A DNA stretch of 62,800 nucleotides from Anaeromyxobacter oryzisoli (GCF_022690765.1 NZ_JALCZA010000020.1:1-62800), one strand, 5' to 3'. Shown: positions 26,046 to 36,535, numbered from the stretch's first letter. Program-made: numbers and translations. The notes: generated from the letters alone by a model not told the origin.

Positions 26046-29000
26046 CGCCACGCGTCCCGCAGGGCCCGCACCGCGTCCTCCATCACCTTCGTCGCGGTCC
26101 GGTACGCCTCGCTCCTGGGCATCGCGGCGGTCCGCCGGCGCAGCTCGGCGACGGAGATGGGCTGACCGAACCACACCTCGAGGTCGGTGCGCTTGGGCAG
26201 GGTCGCGCCGGGCGGGAGCGCCTCGTGGGTGCCGGCGAGGAACACCGGGAGCACGTCCACGTCGCCCTGCAGGGCGAGGTAGCCGGCGGTCGGGTAGAAC
26301 GAGGCCATCTCGCCGTCACGCGAGCGCGTCCCCTCCGGGAAGATGAGCAGGTGGTGGCCGCGCCGCAGCGCCTCGGCGGCCGCCCCGAGGCTCGCGCGGA
26401 GCGAGCCCTCGCGCTCCATCGGGATGAGGTTCGTGAAGTTCTCGAAGTAGGCGCGCTTGAGGGGGGTGTCGAAGAAGTAGTCCTTCGCCGCGAGGGCCGC
26501 GAGCCGCTCGCCCTCCTCGCCGAGCGCGACCTTCACGAGCCCCATGTCGAGGTGGCTCGAGTGGTTCGCCACCACGAGCACGTTCCGGTCGTGCGGGATG
26601 AACGCCTCGCCGACGACCCGCGTCCGGTACAGCTCCTGGTACAGGGCGCGCTGGCCCATCGAGAGGAGCCGCCGGCCGAGGGCGGCGAGCGGCCCCGGCA
26701 CCGGGATCTCCTCGTCGTCGTCATCGTCCGCGCCGTCCTCGCGCTCCGGCGCGCGGCGCGGCGCCTCGGGCGCGTCGCCCCGTCGCACCTTGCCGCCGAT
26801 CGCCCGGGCGAGCTCGCCGACGGTCTGGACCGCGTGCAGGTCCTCCGTGGCGGCCGCGGGCACGCCCGCCGTCTCCAGCGCCGCGGCGAGCTCGGTGAGC
26901 ATGAGCGAGTCGAGCCCGAGATCCACCTGGAGCCGCGCGCCGGGCGTGATCTCCGCGCGCGGGCGCCGCGACACCTCCGCGAGGAGGTCGAGCAGCCAGC
27001 CGTCCTCGCCGGCGAGCTCGCCGGCCCGCTCCCGCGCGAGGCGCCCCTTCGCCGCGGCGGCCTCGAGCCGCTGCAGCTCCTCGCGGACGAGCGGACGGCG
27101 CACCTTGCGGGTGGAGGTCTTCGGCAGGTCGCCGTCGAAGAGGTGCCACGCCTTCACGCGCTGGTGGAAGGGGAGCGAGGCGGAGACCGTCCGGACGTGC
27201 GCCTCGATCGCGGCCCGGACCTCGGCGCGAACCCGGTCGCCGTACTCGGGCACGACGATCATCGCGACCTTCTCCGCGGCCCCCTCCGGCAGCCCGACGA
27301 CGCAGAGCTCCTTGATCAGCTCAGGATCGCGGTAGCGCTCCTCGACCTCGTCCGGGTAGACGTTCTTCCCGTTCGCGTCGATGATGACGTCCTTCTTCCG
27401 GCCGACCAGCGTCAGGTTCCCCGCGGCGTCGAGCTTCCCGAGGTCGCCGGTGCGCAGCCACCCGTCCTCGAGCGCCTCGCGGGTCAGCGCCTCGTCCAGG
27501 CCGGGCGCCTCGCCGCCGCGCCAGTAGCCCATCATCACGTTGGCCCCGCGGGCGAGCACCTCGCCGACGCCGCTCGCGTCGGGGTCCGCGATCCGGAGCT
27601 CCACGCCGGGCAGCGCCGGACCGACGCTCCCCGCGGGCGCGCTGCCGTCGGGCTTGGAGACCGCGAGCACCGGCGCCGCCTCGGTGAGCCCGTAGCCCTC
27701 GTACAGGTCGAAGCCGAGCTCGCGGAACGCGCGCTGCACCTCGGGATCGAGCGCCGAGCCGCCGGAGATCAGGATCCGGAGCCGGCCTCCGAAGCGGCGG
27801 TGGACCGGCCAGAAGAGCACCTTGCCGAGGTTCCAGCCGAGGGCGGAGTCGCGGAGCTTCGCGTTCGCCTTCAGGAGGGCGTTCATCGCCCCCTCGACGA
27901 TCCCGGGCTTCGCCGCGATCTCCTGGGTGATCCGGCGGTGCAGGAGCGACCAGAGCGCCGGGACCCCGATCATCGCGGTGACGCGCCCGTTGCCCAGCGC
28001 CTCGCCGATCCGGTCCGCGGTGAGCTCGTCGAGGTACTCGACCTCCGCGCCGCGGGAGAGCGGGACGAGCAGCCCGGCGGTGAACTCGAAGGTGTGGTGG
28101 AGCGGGAGCACCGAGAGCATCCCGTCCCGCGGGCCGAGGTCGAAGATCCCGACGAGCTTCGCCACCAGGCTCGCGAAGTTCCGGTGGGTGAGCATCACGC
28201 CCTTCGGCGTGCCGGTGGTGCCGCTCGTGAAGATGATCGACGCCACGTCGTCTGGACCGGCGCGCACGGCGGGCGCGACCCCACCGCCGGCGAGCGCCTC
28301 GCCGAGGAGCGCGACCCGCGCGCCGGGGACCGCCGCGGCGGCGCCGGCGGGGAGCCCGGGGAGCTCGGCCGCCGCCTCGTCGGAGAGGAGCCCGAGCCGC
28401 GCCCCCGCCGCGCGCCAGAGGTTCAGGAGCTCCGCCTCGGAGAGCTTCGGGTCCACGGGCACCGCCGCCGCGCCGGCCCGGAGGATCCCGAAGTAGGCCG
28501 CCGCCCACTCGGGCCGGTTCTCGGAGGCGAGCATCACCCGGTCGCCGTGGCCGACGCCGGCGGTGGCGAGGAACGCCGCGATCCGGTCGGACAGGGCGCG
28601 CAGCTCGCCGTAGGTGACCCGCTCCTTCGCGCCGCCGGCGAGCCGCAGCGCGGTCCGGTCCGGCCAGCGGGCGCAGGCCGCGTCCAGGAGCTCCAGGAGG
28701 TCGCGGTGCGGCTTCGTGGGGCGCGCGCCCCGCTCGGCCTCCTCGTCGAGGCCGGGGAAGACCCACTCCTCCATCCCCTTCATGTGCACGTCGAGCCAGT
28801 AGCGCCGCCAGTCCAGCGCCTCGGGGTCCCACGGGATGCGCGCGCGATCCGCCGGGGAGAGCCGGTCGCGGAGGGCGCGGATCCCGGCGCAGCGGAACAC
28901 GTACCGGTTCTCCCAGACGAAGGGCAGGTACAGCTCCCAGAGCGCCTCGACCTGCTCGAGCCGCCGGGTCCACTCGTCGAGCCCCTCGTCGAGCTCGTGG

Positions 29001-30540
29001 GCGAGGGCGGAGAGCCGCGGCGCGCCCCAGCGCGGGACGTGCTCCCGGAGCAGCCGCCGCGCGCCCCGGGCGAGCCCGGCGAACGCCGGCGCGGAGAAGG
29101 CCTGGTAGTGCGCGCGAGAGATCGCGTACGGCTCGATCCGGGCGACGAGCTTGTTCCAGGTGGCGTTCCCCTCCTCGCGCTCCCGGTAGAACTTGCGGCG
29201 GTAGAGGGCGGTCAGCTCGACCGCGCGCGTCGCCCAGAGCGGGTTCGTGTCGCCGCTCGCGAGGTGGTAAACGCGGCCGAGCGGGGCCCCCTCCGCGCCC
29301 GCCGTCGGCCTGCCCGCGGCGGCCGTCGCGCGCAGCGCGTCGCGGCGCTCGAGCAGCTCGGCCGAGATCGCGAGGAGGCCGGCCGCGACGAGATCCACCG
29401 GGACGACGTCGAGGATCGCCTGGTCGGAGATCGGGAAGGCGCGCTGCCCCCGGAGGCCCATGAACGCGAGCGGCGCGCTGGTGGTGAAGCCCTCGTTCCA
29501 GCCCGGGAAGGGGTACCGGAGCGCGCTCTCGACGATCGACGGCCGGACGATCGCGTGGAGGACGCCGCTCGCCGCGATCGCCTGCTCGCCGAGCGACTTC
29601 GTGTAGGTGTACGTGTTGGGCCAGCCCCAGTGGCGGGCCCGCTCCATCCCGACCTCGACGAGCCGCTCGGACAGCCACAGCCGCCTCTCGCGCCCCATCG
29701 CGAGGCGGAGCGCCTTCTCGTCGTCGCGCGGGCGCCCCTCGGCCTCGAGCCGCTCCAGCGCGCGATCGCGGAACCGCGACTGCTGGACGCGGTCCTCGGC
29801 GGCCGCGCGGACGTCGGCGATCCGCCGCTCCGCGTCGGCGAGCTCCGCGTCGAGGTCGAAGTCTGCGCCGTCGAGCGCGGGCGTGCGGGGCCGGCCCTGC
29901 ACGCCCCCGCGCCGGGGGCACTAACCCCCGCTCGGCGCCTCCGCCCACAACCCCCCCGCGCCGGTGCCGGCGACGAAGCAGGTGGAGACGTGGACGAGCG
30001 CCGCCCCGGTCCGGCGGCAGAGCTCGAGCGCGTGCCGCGGACCGCGCACGTTCACCCCGAGCGCGAGCTCGAGCGACGGGTCGAAGTCCACGAGCCCCGC
30101 CGAGCCGAGGACGAGGTCGAGCCCCTCGAGCCGGGCGAGGTCGGCCGCCGGGATCCCGAGGAGCGGAGCGGAGACGTCGCCGGCGATGGGGACGCACTTC
30201 TCGTGCACGAAGGCGTCGAAGCCCGCGCCGTGACGCGCGCGGAGCGGGTCGAACGGCCGGCCCGAGACGACCTTCCCGAAGAAGCGGGCCTCGGGGGTGC
30301 CGCCGGTGCCGGGGCGGACGAGGACGAAGACCTTCCCGATCCCGGGGTAGCGGTCGAGCAGCAGCGAGAGGGCGACCTTGCCGACGAAGCCGGTCGCGCC
30401 CGTGACGAGGATCCGGCGGCCGGCCAGGAGGCGCGCCACGTCGAGGGGCGGCCGCGCGACCGGCGCGGTCGAGTCGGGCCGGCGCGTCGCGGGGGCGGCG
30501 GGGACGTGGGGACCGTGGGCCCCGTTCTTCCCGTGCGGTC

Positions 30541-32154
30541 TCATCCGAGGTTCTGGGTCATCACGATGGGCGGGTGGTGCATCATCGCGATCTCCGCGCC
30601 GCGCCCGTGGGTGGAGCGCGCCATGTCGATGGCCTCGGCGAGGGTCTCGGCCGTGTCCCAGCCGAGGATCCGCGGTACGTGCGCGTTGTCGGCGCCGACC
30701 GCGATGATCCGGCCCATGTGCTGCCGACCGTTCTCGCCCCAGTACCACATGAAGAAGGGGTGGGCGCCGTGGTACGCGTGGCCCGTCCGGTACAGGTGGA
30801 CGTAGGTCGGGTTCTCGGCGAACTCGCGCTCGTACTTCGCCTCGAGCACCTTCGAGTCGCGCGTCTCCGGCAGGATGCGGTGGAAGAACTCGATGTAGCT
30901 CGGGTGGTGGACCGGGTCGAAGACGTCCGAGCAGGGGTGGGTGAGGATGAGCGTGCCGCCCTTCTTGAGGAGCGGCTTCCCCCGGTAGAAGTTGAAGAAG
31001 TACCCGCAGGCCATCACCTGGACGAGGAGCGGGTTCAGGATCGAGTTCACGTTGTACGGCGAGATGAACGGCACGCCGAACACGAGCACGTCGGCCTGGA
31101 AGTCCACGTCCACCGCGTACTGCGCCCAGCTCGCCTTCAGGATCTTTGCGTGCGTCGGCTCCGTCTTCCCCGCCGCCACCGCGATGACGTCGTAGGCCGC
31201 CGGCACGGCGTGGAACATCTTCCGCTTCGCCGCCGCGGGCAGGCGCGCGAGGGTGGCCTTCATCGCGGCGAGCTTCAGCCGGTCCACCTCGCCGTAGGCC
31301 TCCTCGCGCTTCATGAGGAAGTCGAGGGGGCCGTCGAACATCCGGTTGTTGACCGTCGTCTCGATGTGGAAGACGTTCAGGTGCTCGTCGACCACCTTCC
31401 CGATCCGGTCGATCGAGCGGTGCATCTCCGAGCGCTCCGGGTCCATGTACGAGTCGCTCTTCGCGATGTGCTCCGGCGTGTGGTGCGCCTTCACGCCCGC
31501 GTAGTTCGTGAGCCCGGTCCCCACCGACTTGTGCCCGCCGTCCATCGGGACGAAGTTCACGTTCACGTAGATGACGAGGTCGGACTCGGCCGCGCGGCGG
31601 TTCACGACGACCTGCTCGCCGTGGCGGGTCTCCCCGAGGACCACCAGGCCGTCGGGATCCTCCGCGTCGTGGTTGTAGTAGCGGTCCGGGTAGAAGGCGT
31701 CGAAGATCTCCGCGCCGACCATCCGCTTCATCTCGCCCTGCGTCATGTGCCGGTGCAGGCACACCGCGATGACGAGGTGCACGTCGTCCACGCCGGAGTC
31801 GGCGAGGAGCGGGAGGATCACCTCGAGCACCTGCTGCCGCACGTCGGGCGTGCGCATGGGGGGCAGCGGGAGCGAGATGTCGTCGAGGGCGATCGTCACC
31901 TTCATGCCCGGCCGGAGCAGGGCGTGGAGCGGCGGCGACTCCTCGGGCCGGTTGATGGCCTGGCGGATCGCGGCCTTGACGTTGGGGAGCCCCTCGATGG
32001 GCGGCTTCGGGAAGACGATCTTCGTCCCGACCGGCAGGTCTTCGACGAGCAGGTCCTCGCCCGAGAAGAGCACGCGCGGCGGCGAGTCGGTGTCGGTGGT
32101 GACGATCTGCTCGGTCGTCTCGTAGAACCGCTCGAGGCTCCGCGGCGTGCGCAT
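30541..32154 (-). CDS. LarA/DUF2088-like protein of the ether-lipid operon
   Basis: 537-residue protein related to the lactate racemase/DUF2088 family. The N-terminal half has [13 protein letters not shown], a His-containing [13 protein letters not shown], a [21 protein letters not shown] segment, and [20 protein letters not shown], the region where LarA places its Lys and His residues. The C-terminal half ([21 protein letters not shown]) is longer than in LarA (about 425 residues). LarA uses a nickel-pincer cofactor; whether this divergent member does is unknown. ATG 32154 has GGAGG upstream. The stop overlaps the elbD start (ATGA), so it is part of the same transcript. Function in lipid chemistry is not established. 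Confidence 0.7.
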   Translation of the reverse strand: MRTPRSLERFYETTEQIVTTDTDSPPRVLFSGEDLLVEDLPVGTKIVFPKPPIEGLPNVKAAIRQAINRPEESPPLHALLRPGMKVTIALDDISLPLPPMRTPDVRQQVLEVILPLLADSGVDDVHLVIAVCLHRHMTQGEMKRMVGAEIFDAFYPDRYYNHDAEDPDGLVVLGETRHGEQVVVNRRAAESDLVIYVNVNFVPMDGGHKSVGTGLTNYAGVKAHHTPEHIAKSDSYMDPERSEMHRSIDRIGKVVDEHLNVFHIETTVNNRMFDGPLDFLMKREEAYGEVDRLKLAAMKATLARLPAAAKRKMFHAVPAAYDVIAVAAGKTEPTHAKILKASWAQYAVDVDFQADVLVFGVPFISPYNVNSILNPLLVQVMACGYFFNFYRGKPLLKKGGTLILTHPCSDVFDPVHHPSYIEFFHRILPETRDSKVLEAKYEREFAENPTYVHLYRTGHAYHGAHPFFMWYWGENGRQHMGRIIAVGADNAHVPRILGWDTAETLAEAIDMARSTHGRGAEIAMMHHPPIVMTQNLG

Positions 32155-32160
32155 GGCGAT

Positions 32161-32838
32161 CTAGGCCTCCGTGGTGCGCAGGATCGGCCACTCGTACGCC
32201 CGGGCGACGCGGGCGAGGCGCGCGTCGGGGTTCACCGCCGCGGGGTGGCCGACCACCGCGAGCATCGGGTAGTCGCTGAAGGAGTCGGAGTACGCGAAGC
32301 TGTGCTCGAGGGCGACCCCGCTCCGCACGCACCAGTCGCGGATGACGAGGGCCTTGTGCGCGCCCTCGATGATGGGCGGGACGACCTGACCGGTGGCGTG
32401 CCCCTGGACGAACCGCATCCGGTTCGCGATGAGGTCGTCGGCGCCGAGGTGGGCCGCGAGGCGACGGACGGTGAAGTCGAGCGCGCCGGTGACGAACACG
32501 ATCCGGCACCCCGCCCGCCGCGCCTCGTCCACCAGCCGCCGTGACCCAGGGTGAATCGCCGGCTCCAGGACGTCCTCGAACAGCTCGTCGGCGAGCGTCT
32601 CGAGCCGGTCCTCGCTCTGGCCGCGGTAGTACGAGTAGAAGAGCTCGTTGAACGCCTTCCGGTCGAGCCGGTCGGCGGCCATGAAGAGCGGGACGGAGAG
32701 GAGCGTCTTCGCCGTCTTCCAGGCGGTCCCGAACAGGGACCCCTGGTTCATCGCGTAGAACGCGAAGGCGTGCACGATGTTCGTGCGGACGAGCGTGCCG
32801 TCCACGTCGAAGAACGCGGCCTTTTCGCGATCGGTCAT
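32161..32838 (-). CDS. HAD-IB family hydrolase
   Basis: 225-residue haloacid-dehalogenase hydrolase, subfamily IB (SerB-like). Motif I is FFDVDGTLVRTN (nucleophile Asp and acid Asp), motif II FVTGALDF, motif III includes the Lys in EGAHKALVIRDW, and motif IV AYSDSFSDYPML. Such enzymes dephosphorylate small phosphates or lipid phosphates. It is placed 6 bases before the LarA-like gene in the ether-lipid operon, where removal of a phosphate from an alkyl or acyl glycerophosphate is plausible. ATG 32838 has no clear ribosome site. Confidence 0.85.
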   Translation of the reverse strand: MTDREKAAFFDVDGTLVRTNIVHAFAFYAMNQGSLFGTAWKTAKTLLSVPLFMAADRLDRKAFNELFYSYYRGQSEDRLETLADELFEDVLEPAIHPGSRRLVDEARRAGCRIVFVTGALDFTVRRLAAHLGADDLIANRMRFVQGHATGQVVPPIIEGAHKALVIRDWCVRSGVALEHSFAYSDSFSDYPMLAVVGHPAAVNPDARLARVARAYEWPILRTTEA

Positions 32839-32917
32839 CCGGATTTCGAGAAGTAGACCGCCCCGGCGGCCGTTGGCAAGGTCGTTTGCACCCCCTTCGG
32901 GGGCCCTGGCGGGCGCG

Positions 32918-33880
32918 TCATAGCCACCCGGCCTGACGGTACCAGTCGGCGGCGCGACCGATCGACACGGCGAGGGGGGTGGCGGCGACGAACCCGAGCC
33001 GCTCGCGCGCCTTCGCAGGGTCGCAGCGCCACCCCGGGGCGAGGACCTGGGCCGCGAGCTTGCGGTTGAGCGGCAGGCGACGCCCGGTGATGCCCGTCAC
33101 GAGCTCCGCGAGGCGCGCCGCGCCGCGGACGAGGAGGGCAGGGACCGGAACCCGCCGCGCGCGCACGCCGAGCGCCCGCGCCGCCTCCTGCATGAGCCCG
33201 CGAGCGGTGGTGGCGTCGGGCGAGGCGAGGAAGAAGACCTCGCCGCGCGCCTCGGGGCGGTCCGCGAGGAGCAGGAACCCGCGCGCGCAGTCGTCCACGT
33301 CGATCCAGGAGAGCGGGCGGTCGCCCAGGTCGAGCACGAGGCCGGCGCGGGCGATCCGGAAGAAGAAGAGGTTCTCCCGGTCGCCCGGCCCGACGATCCG
33401 CGGCGGCCGCGCGACCGCCACCGGGAGCCGGTCCGCGTACGAGAGGGCGATCCGCTCCGCCTCGGCCTTCGACGCACCGTACGGCTCGACGGGCGCGAGC
33501 GGCGCGTCCTCCCGGACCGCCTCGCGAGACGGGGCCACGGCGGCGCGGGAGCCGGCGAGGACGAAGCGCGAGAGCCCGGGCGCCGCGGCGAGGCAGGCGT
33601 CGAGGAGGAGCCGGGTGGACCCCGCGTTCACCCGGAGGAACTCCGCCGGATCGGTCGCGCGGCGCACGCCCGCGAGGTGGTGCACCACGTCCACCCCCGC
33701 GACCGCCCGGCGGAGCGTCGCGGGATCGGTCGCGTCGCCCACCACCGGCTCCGCCCCGAGCGCCGCGACGGCCTCCGGCGCGCGGCGCACCAGGGCGCGG
33801 ACCGCGTCCCCGCGCGCGACCAGCGCCCGCACCAGGGCCTGTCCGAGGAAGCCTCCCGCGCCGGTGACGAGCGTTCGCAT
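32918..33880 (-). CDS. NAD(P)-dependent SDR, first gene of ether-lipid operon
   Basis: 320-residue extended SDR, start TGAGGFLGQALVRAL. VVHHLAGVRRATD and the catalytic YGASKAEAERI (Tyr/Lys) are clear. The second half resembles NADH-ubiquinone-subunit/epimerase-like SDRs (PRIVGPGDRENLFFFRIARAG). ATG 33880 is used because the Rossmann strand begins immediately. It is 79 bases from the HAD gene and transcribed in the same direction. It probably belongs to the same pathway as the distal SDR at 24705, making two reductase/epimerases flanking the megasynthase. Confidence 0.8.
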   Translation of the reverse strand: MRTLVTGAGGFLGQALVRALVARGDAVRALVRRAPEAVAALGAEPVVGDATDPATLRRAVAGVDVVHHLAGVRRATDPAEFLRVNAGSTRLLLDACLAAAPGLSRFVLAGSRAAVAPSREAVREDAPLAPVEPYGASKAEAERIALSYADRLPVAVARPPRIVGPGDRENLFFFRIARAGLVLDLGDRPLSWIDVDDCARGFLLLADRPEARGEVFFLASPDATTARGLMQEAARALGVRARRVPVPALLVRGAARLAELVTGITGRRLPLNRKLAAQVLAPGWRCDPAKARERLGFVAATPLAVSIGRAADWYRQAGWL

Positions 33881-33946
33881 GGTTGCCGTGGGTGAAGCAC
33901 GCGCTCGCGCGGGCGTCAATCAGAGTTCAGGGCTGCGAGCGAGCCA

Positions 33947-34120
33947 TGACCGTGACCGTGACCGTCTTCCGTCACCGTTCCCCGTGCCCGCCTCCCGTGT
34001 CCCGTGGCCCGTGGACCGTGAAGCCGTCGGACCACGGGGATCGGGCCACGGGCGACGGGAAGCGGTTCACGGATCACGGAGAAGCCGGTGACGGTGACGG
34101 TCACGGGCACGGGCACGGGA
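33947..34120 (+). repeat. GTGACC-rich palindromic intergenic repeat, copy R1
   Basis: About 174 bp made of CCGTGACC/CCGTGGCC-like units in the left half and their complements (GGTGACGG, GGGCCACGG) in the right half, around a remnant centre (GCCGTCGGACCACGG). It aligns nearly end to end with R3 (59391-59572), and R2 (39791-39964) aligns as reverse complement. It fills the divergent space between the SDR and the molybdopterin oxidoreductase genes. Confidence 0.85.
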
Positions 34121-34125
34121 TAGCC

Positions 34126-34161
34126 GGGTTCGGGTTCGGGTTCGCGTTCGGGTTCGCGTTC
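34126..34161. repeat. Hexanucleotide repeat (GGGTTC/GCGTTC)
   Basis: Six uninterrupted hexamers: GGGTTC three times, then GCGTTC, GGGTTC, GCGTTC. It lies between R1 and the start of the gene at 34230, about 70 bases upstream of its ATG, and could vary in copy number. Confidence 0.85.
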
Positions 34162-34229
34162 GGGGGCGGGCGTGCCTCCCTCGGGGCTCCCTCGCGTCCC
34201 CCTCACCGCTCCGGGTATCCTCCGCCTCG

Positions 34230-36236
34230 ATGACCACCATCGCCCGCTCGGTGTGCCCCTTCGACTGCCCGGACTCGTGCGGGCTGCTCGTCGAGGTGGA
34301 GGGCGGCCGCGCGGTGAAGGTGCGCGGCGACCCGGCGCATCCGTACTCGCAAGGCACCCTCTGCCCCAAGATGAACGGGTACGATCGAACGGTCCACTCG
34401 CCCGACCGGCTCCTGCACCCGCTGGTGCGGACCGGCCGCAAGGGCGCGGGGGAGTTCCGCCGGGCGAGTTGGGAGGAGGCGCTCCGGCTCGTCGCCGGGC
34501 GCTGGAAGGCGATCCTCGCCGAGAGCGGCGGCGAGGCGCTGCTGCCGTACTCCTACGCCGGGTCGATGGGGCTCGTGCAGCGCAACGCGGGGATGGCGCT
34601 GTTCCACCGGCTCGGCGCGACCCGGCTCGAGCGGACGATCTGCACGCCGGCCCAGGGCGCGGGCTGGAGCGCGGTGATGGGGCGGACGCCCGGCCCGTCG
34701 CCGGACGTCGTCCTCGACTCGGACCTGGTGGTCCTCTGGGGCTGCAACGCGGTCGCCACGAGCCTCCACTTCGCGCGGCGCGCGCAGGAGGCGCGCCGGC
34801 GCGGCGCGCGCGTGATCCTCGTGGACACCTACGCGAACCACAGCGCGGCGATCGCCGACGACGTGGTCCTCGTCCGGCCGGGCGCCGACGCGGCCCTCGC
34901 CCTCGGGATCGTGCACGTGCTCGCGCGCGAGGGGCTCGCCGACGAGCGGTTCCTCGCGGCGGAGGCGGTCGGGTGGCCGGAGCTCCGCGCCCGGGCCCTC
35001 GCGGAGTACGCGCCGGAGGCGGTGAGCCGCGTCACCGGCCTCGCGCCCGCCGCGGTGGAGGCGCTCGCGCGGACCCTCGCCGCGGCCCGGGCGCCGTTCC
35101 TCCGGATCGGCGGCGGCCCGTCGCGGTACGGCAACGGGGCGATGACGATCCGCAGCGTCGTCGCCCTCGCGGCGGTGCTCGGCGTCCACGGGCGAAAGGG
35201 CGGCGGCTGCCTCGTCTCGACGTCCACCTCCGCCGCCTTCGATCTCGCGCCGTTCACCGGCGAGGACCTCCTCCCGCGCCCCACCCGGCAGGTCAGCATG
35301 AACCAGCTCGGGCGGGCGCTCGCCGAGCTCTCGGACCCTCCGATCCGGGCGATGTACGTCTGGGGATCGAACCCGGCGGCGGTGGCGCCGGACCAGAACG
35401 CGGTGCTCCGCGGCCTCGCCCGGGAGGACCTGTTCCTCGTGGTGCACGAACGGTTCATGACCGACACGGCCCGCCACGCCGACGTGGTGCTCCCGGCGAC
35501 GACGTCCCTCGAGCACGCCGATCTCTACCGGTCCTACGGGCACTACGCGGTCCAGCGGGCCCGGCCGGCGATCCCGCCGCTGGGCGAGGCGCGGTCGAAC
35601 TGGGACGTGTCCCGGGCGCTCGCCGCCGCGATGGGGCTCGAGGAGCCGCTCTTCCGGATGAGCACGGACGAGGTGATCGAGCTCCTCCTCGCCCGCGCCG
35701 CTCCGGAGTGGGTCTCCGCCGCCGCCCGCGCCCGGCTCGACTCGGGCGAGGCGGTCACGCTCGCGCCGCCGCCCGGCCCGCGCTGGAGGACGCCCTCCGG
35801 CAGGATCGAGCTCCTGAACCGGGCGGAGCCCGAGCCGCTCCCGCGCTACCTGCCCGCCCACGCGGACGGCGACCCGCTCCCGCTGCGCCTCGTGACGGCG
35901 CCGGCGCTCTACACGCTCAACTCCTCCTTCCAGGAGCGGCCGGAGCTCCGCGAGAAGGCCGGCGGGATGGCGCTCCAGCTCGGCCCCGCGGAGGCCGCGC
36001 GCCGCGGGCTCGCCGACGGGCAGCGGGTGGTCGCCTGGAACGCGGTCGGCGAGGCGACGTTCGTGCTCCGGGTCCGGGAGGGCGTTCCGCCCGGGGTCGC
36101 GGTCGCCGAGGGCGTGTCCTGGCTCGCGCACGCCCCGGGTGAGCGCAACGTGAACGCCCTCACCTCGCAGCGGCTCACGGACCAGGGGCGGGGCTCGACC
36201 TTCTACGACAACAGGATCGACGTGCGGGCGGGGTGA
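34230..36236 (+). CDS. Molybdopterin (bis-MGD) oxidoreductase, DMSO-reductase family
   Basis: 668-residue catalytic subunit of the CISM family. The N-terminal [4Fe-4S] motif is CPFDCPDSCG with the fourth Cys in TLCPKMN. The body has the Mo-bisMGD segments (LDSDLVVLWGCNAVATS, VWGSNPAAVAPDQN, ERFMTDTARHADVVLPATTS, RHADVVLP) and a C-terminal molydop-binding domain (LVTAPALYTLNSSFQ, NRIDVRAG). No Tat signal is present, so the protein should be cytoplasmic. No Fe-S or membrane subunit adjoins it, unlike Nrf/Psr/Fdh operons. Substrate unknown; related proteins are annotated as formate dehydrogenase- or thiosulfate reductase-like. Confidence 0.88.
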   Translation: MTTIARSVCPFDCPDSCGLLVEVEGGRAVKVRGDPAHPYSQGTLCPKMNGYDRTVHSPDRLLHPLVRTGRKGAGEFRRASWEEALRLVAGRWKAILAESGGEALLPYSYAGSMGLVQRNAGMALFHRLGATRLERTICTPAQGAGWSAVMGRTPGPSPDVVLDSDLVVLWGCNAVATSLHFARRAQEARRRGARVILVDTYANHSAAIADDVVLVRPGADAALALGIVHVLAREGLADERFLAAEAVGWPELRARALAEYAPEAVSRVTGLAPAAVEALARTLAAARAPFLRIGGGPSRYGNGAMTIRSVVALAAVLGVHGRKGGGCLVSTSTSAAFDLAPFTGEDLLPRPTRQVSMNQLGRALAELSDPPIRAMYVWGSNPAAVAPDQNAVLRGLAREDLFLVVHERFMTDTARHADVVLPATTSLEHADLYRSYGHYAVQRARPAIPPLGEARSNWDVSRALAAAMGLEEPLFRMSTDEVIELLLARAAPEWVSAAARARLDSGEAVTLAPPPGPRWRTPSGRIELLNRAEPEPLPRYLPAHADGDPLPLRLVTAPALYTLNSSFQERPELREKAGGMALQLGPAEAARRGLADGQRVVAWNAVGEATFVLRVREGVPPGVAVAEGVSWLAHAPGERNVNALTSQRLTDQGRGSTFYDNRIDVRAG

Positions 36237-36452
36237 TGTGCGCGGCTCGCGGCCTGATGGCGAGACCCGCTCGCATCGAGCTCGCGACGCTCGACGCAAG
36301 CGGGTGAGGCCATGAGTTCGATCGGGGTCGAGGTCGGGCCCGGCGGTCCGAGGTCGTGTCGCTCCGCGAGGCCGCCGCCTCGCCGCGGCAATGTGGACCG
36401 GTGAAGTCCCAAAAAGCCGCGTCGTTCCGGGGGCTTCTGGAGGTGGGCGCGG

Positions 36453-36482
36453 CTGACACCCAGGGGGCGCCCGTGCTATAGG
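36453..36482 (+). promoter_or_regulatory. Probable housekeeping promoter of acnB
   Basis: CTGACA (36453-36458), an 18-base spacer and TATAGG (36477-36482) give a sigma-70-like promoter. The predicted start of transcription lies about 45 bases before the GTG at 36536. The rest of 36237-36535 shows nothing else recognisable. Confidence 0.5.
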
Positions 36483-36535
36483 GCATCGCTTCCGAACACT
36501 TCACCCCGCTGTCCGATACTCCGAAGGAGGAGCCA

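Larger units (their letters stand above)
25727..30544 (-). pseudogene. elbD: ElbD-type ether-lipid megasynthase interrupted by an in-frame amber codon
   Basis: A 1606-codon reading frame encodes four fused domains. First, a fatty acyl-CoA reductase-type SDR (TGATGFVG at codons 48-55; active YTYTK at 312-316). Second, an acyl-CoA/AMP ligase (FTSGTTGTPKGVML at about 771-784; YGLTEAAPVL; the Lys in DLPKTSTRKVRR). Third, an acyl carrier domain (LGLDSLMLTEL, phosphopantetheine Ser about 1212). Fourth, a PlsC acyltransferase (NHSSHLD at about 1326; FPEGTRSR at about 1401). This architecture matches ElbD of Myxococcus xanthus ether-lipid synthesis. Codon 208 is TAG (29921-29923). The frame reads on without shift, and family members have Tyr in GYFPR here (this copy: G-G-stop-C-P-R-R). 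Unless suppressed, only a 207-residue stub is made; a GTG at 29902 could restart the rest without its NAD-binding site. The C-terminus carries a duplicated low-complexity tail. Confidence 0.8.

Noticed and set aside
29903-29923. A frameshift in the ether-lipid megasynthase
   Set aside because: Counting codons from 30544 shows that the upstream and downstream parts share the same frame (29923 to 29902 is seven codons). The lesion is a single TAG, not an insertion or deletion.
25826-30805. Long open frame antisense to the elbD-type gene
   Set aside because: Composition is typical of a shadow frame, with no recognisable motifs. The sense strand has four clear enzyme domains.
33947-34120. Small proteins rich in Gly-His (GHGHGDGHG) in three intergenic regions
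   Set aside because: They are translations of the GTGACC/CACGGG repeat family, appear on both strands and lack ribosome sites. The DNA repeat is the real feature.
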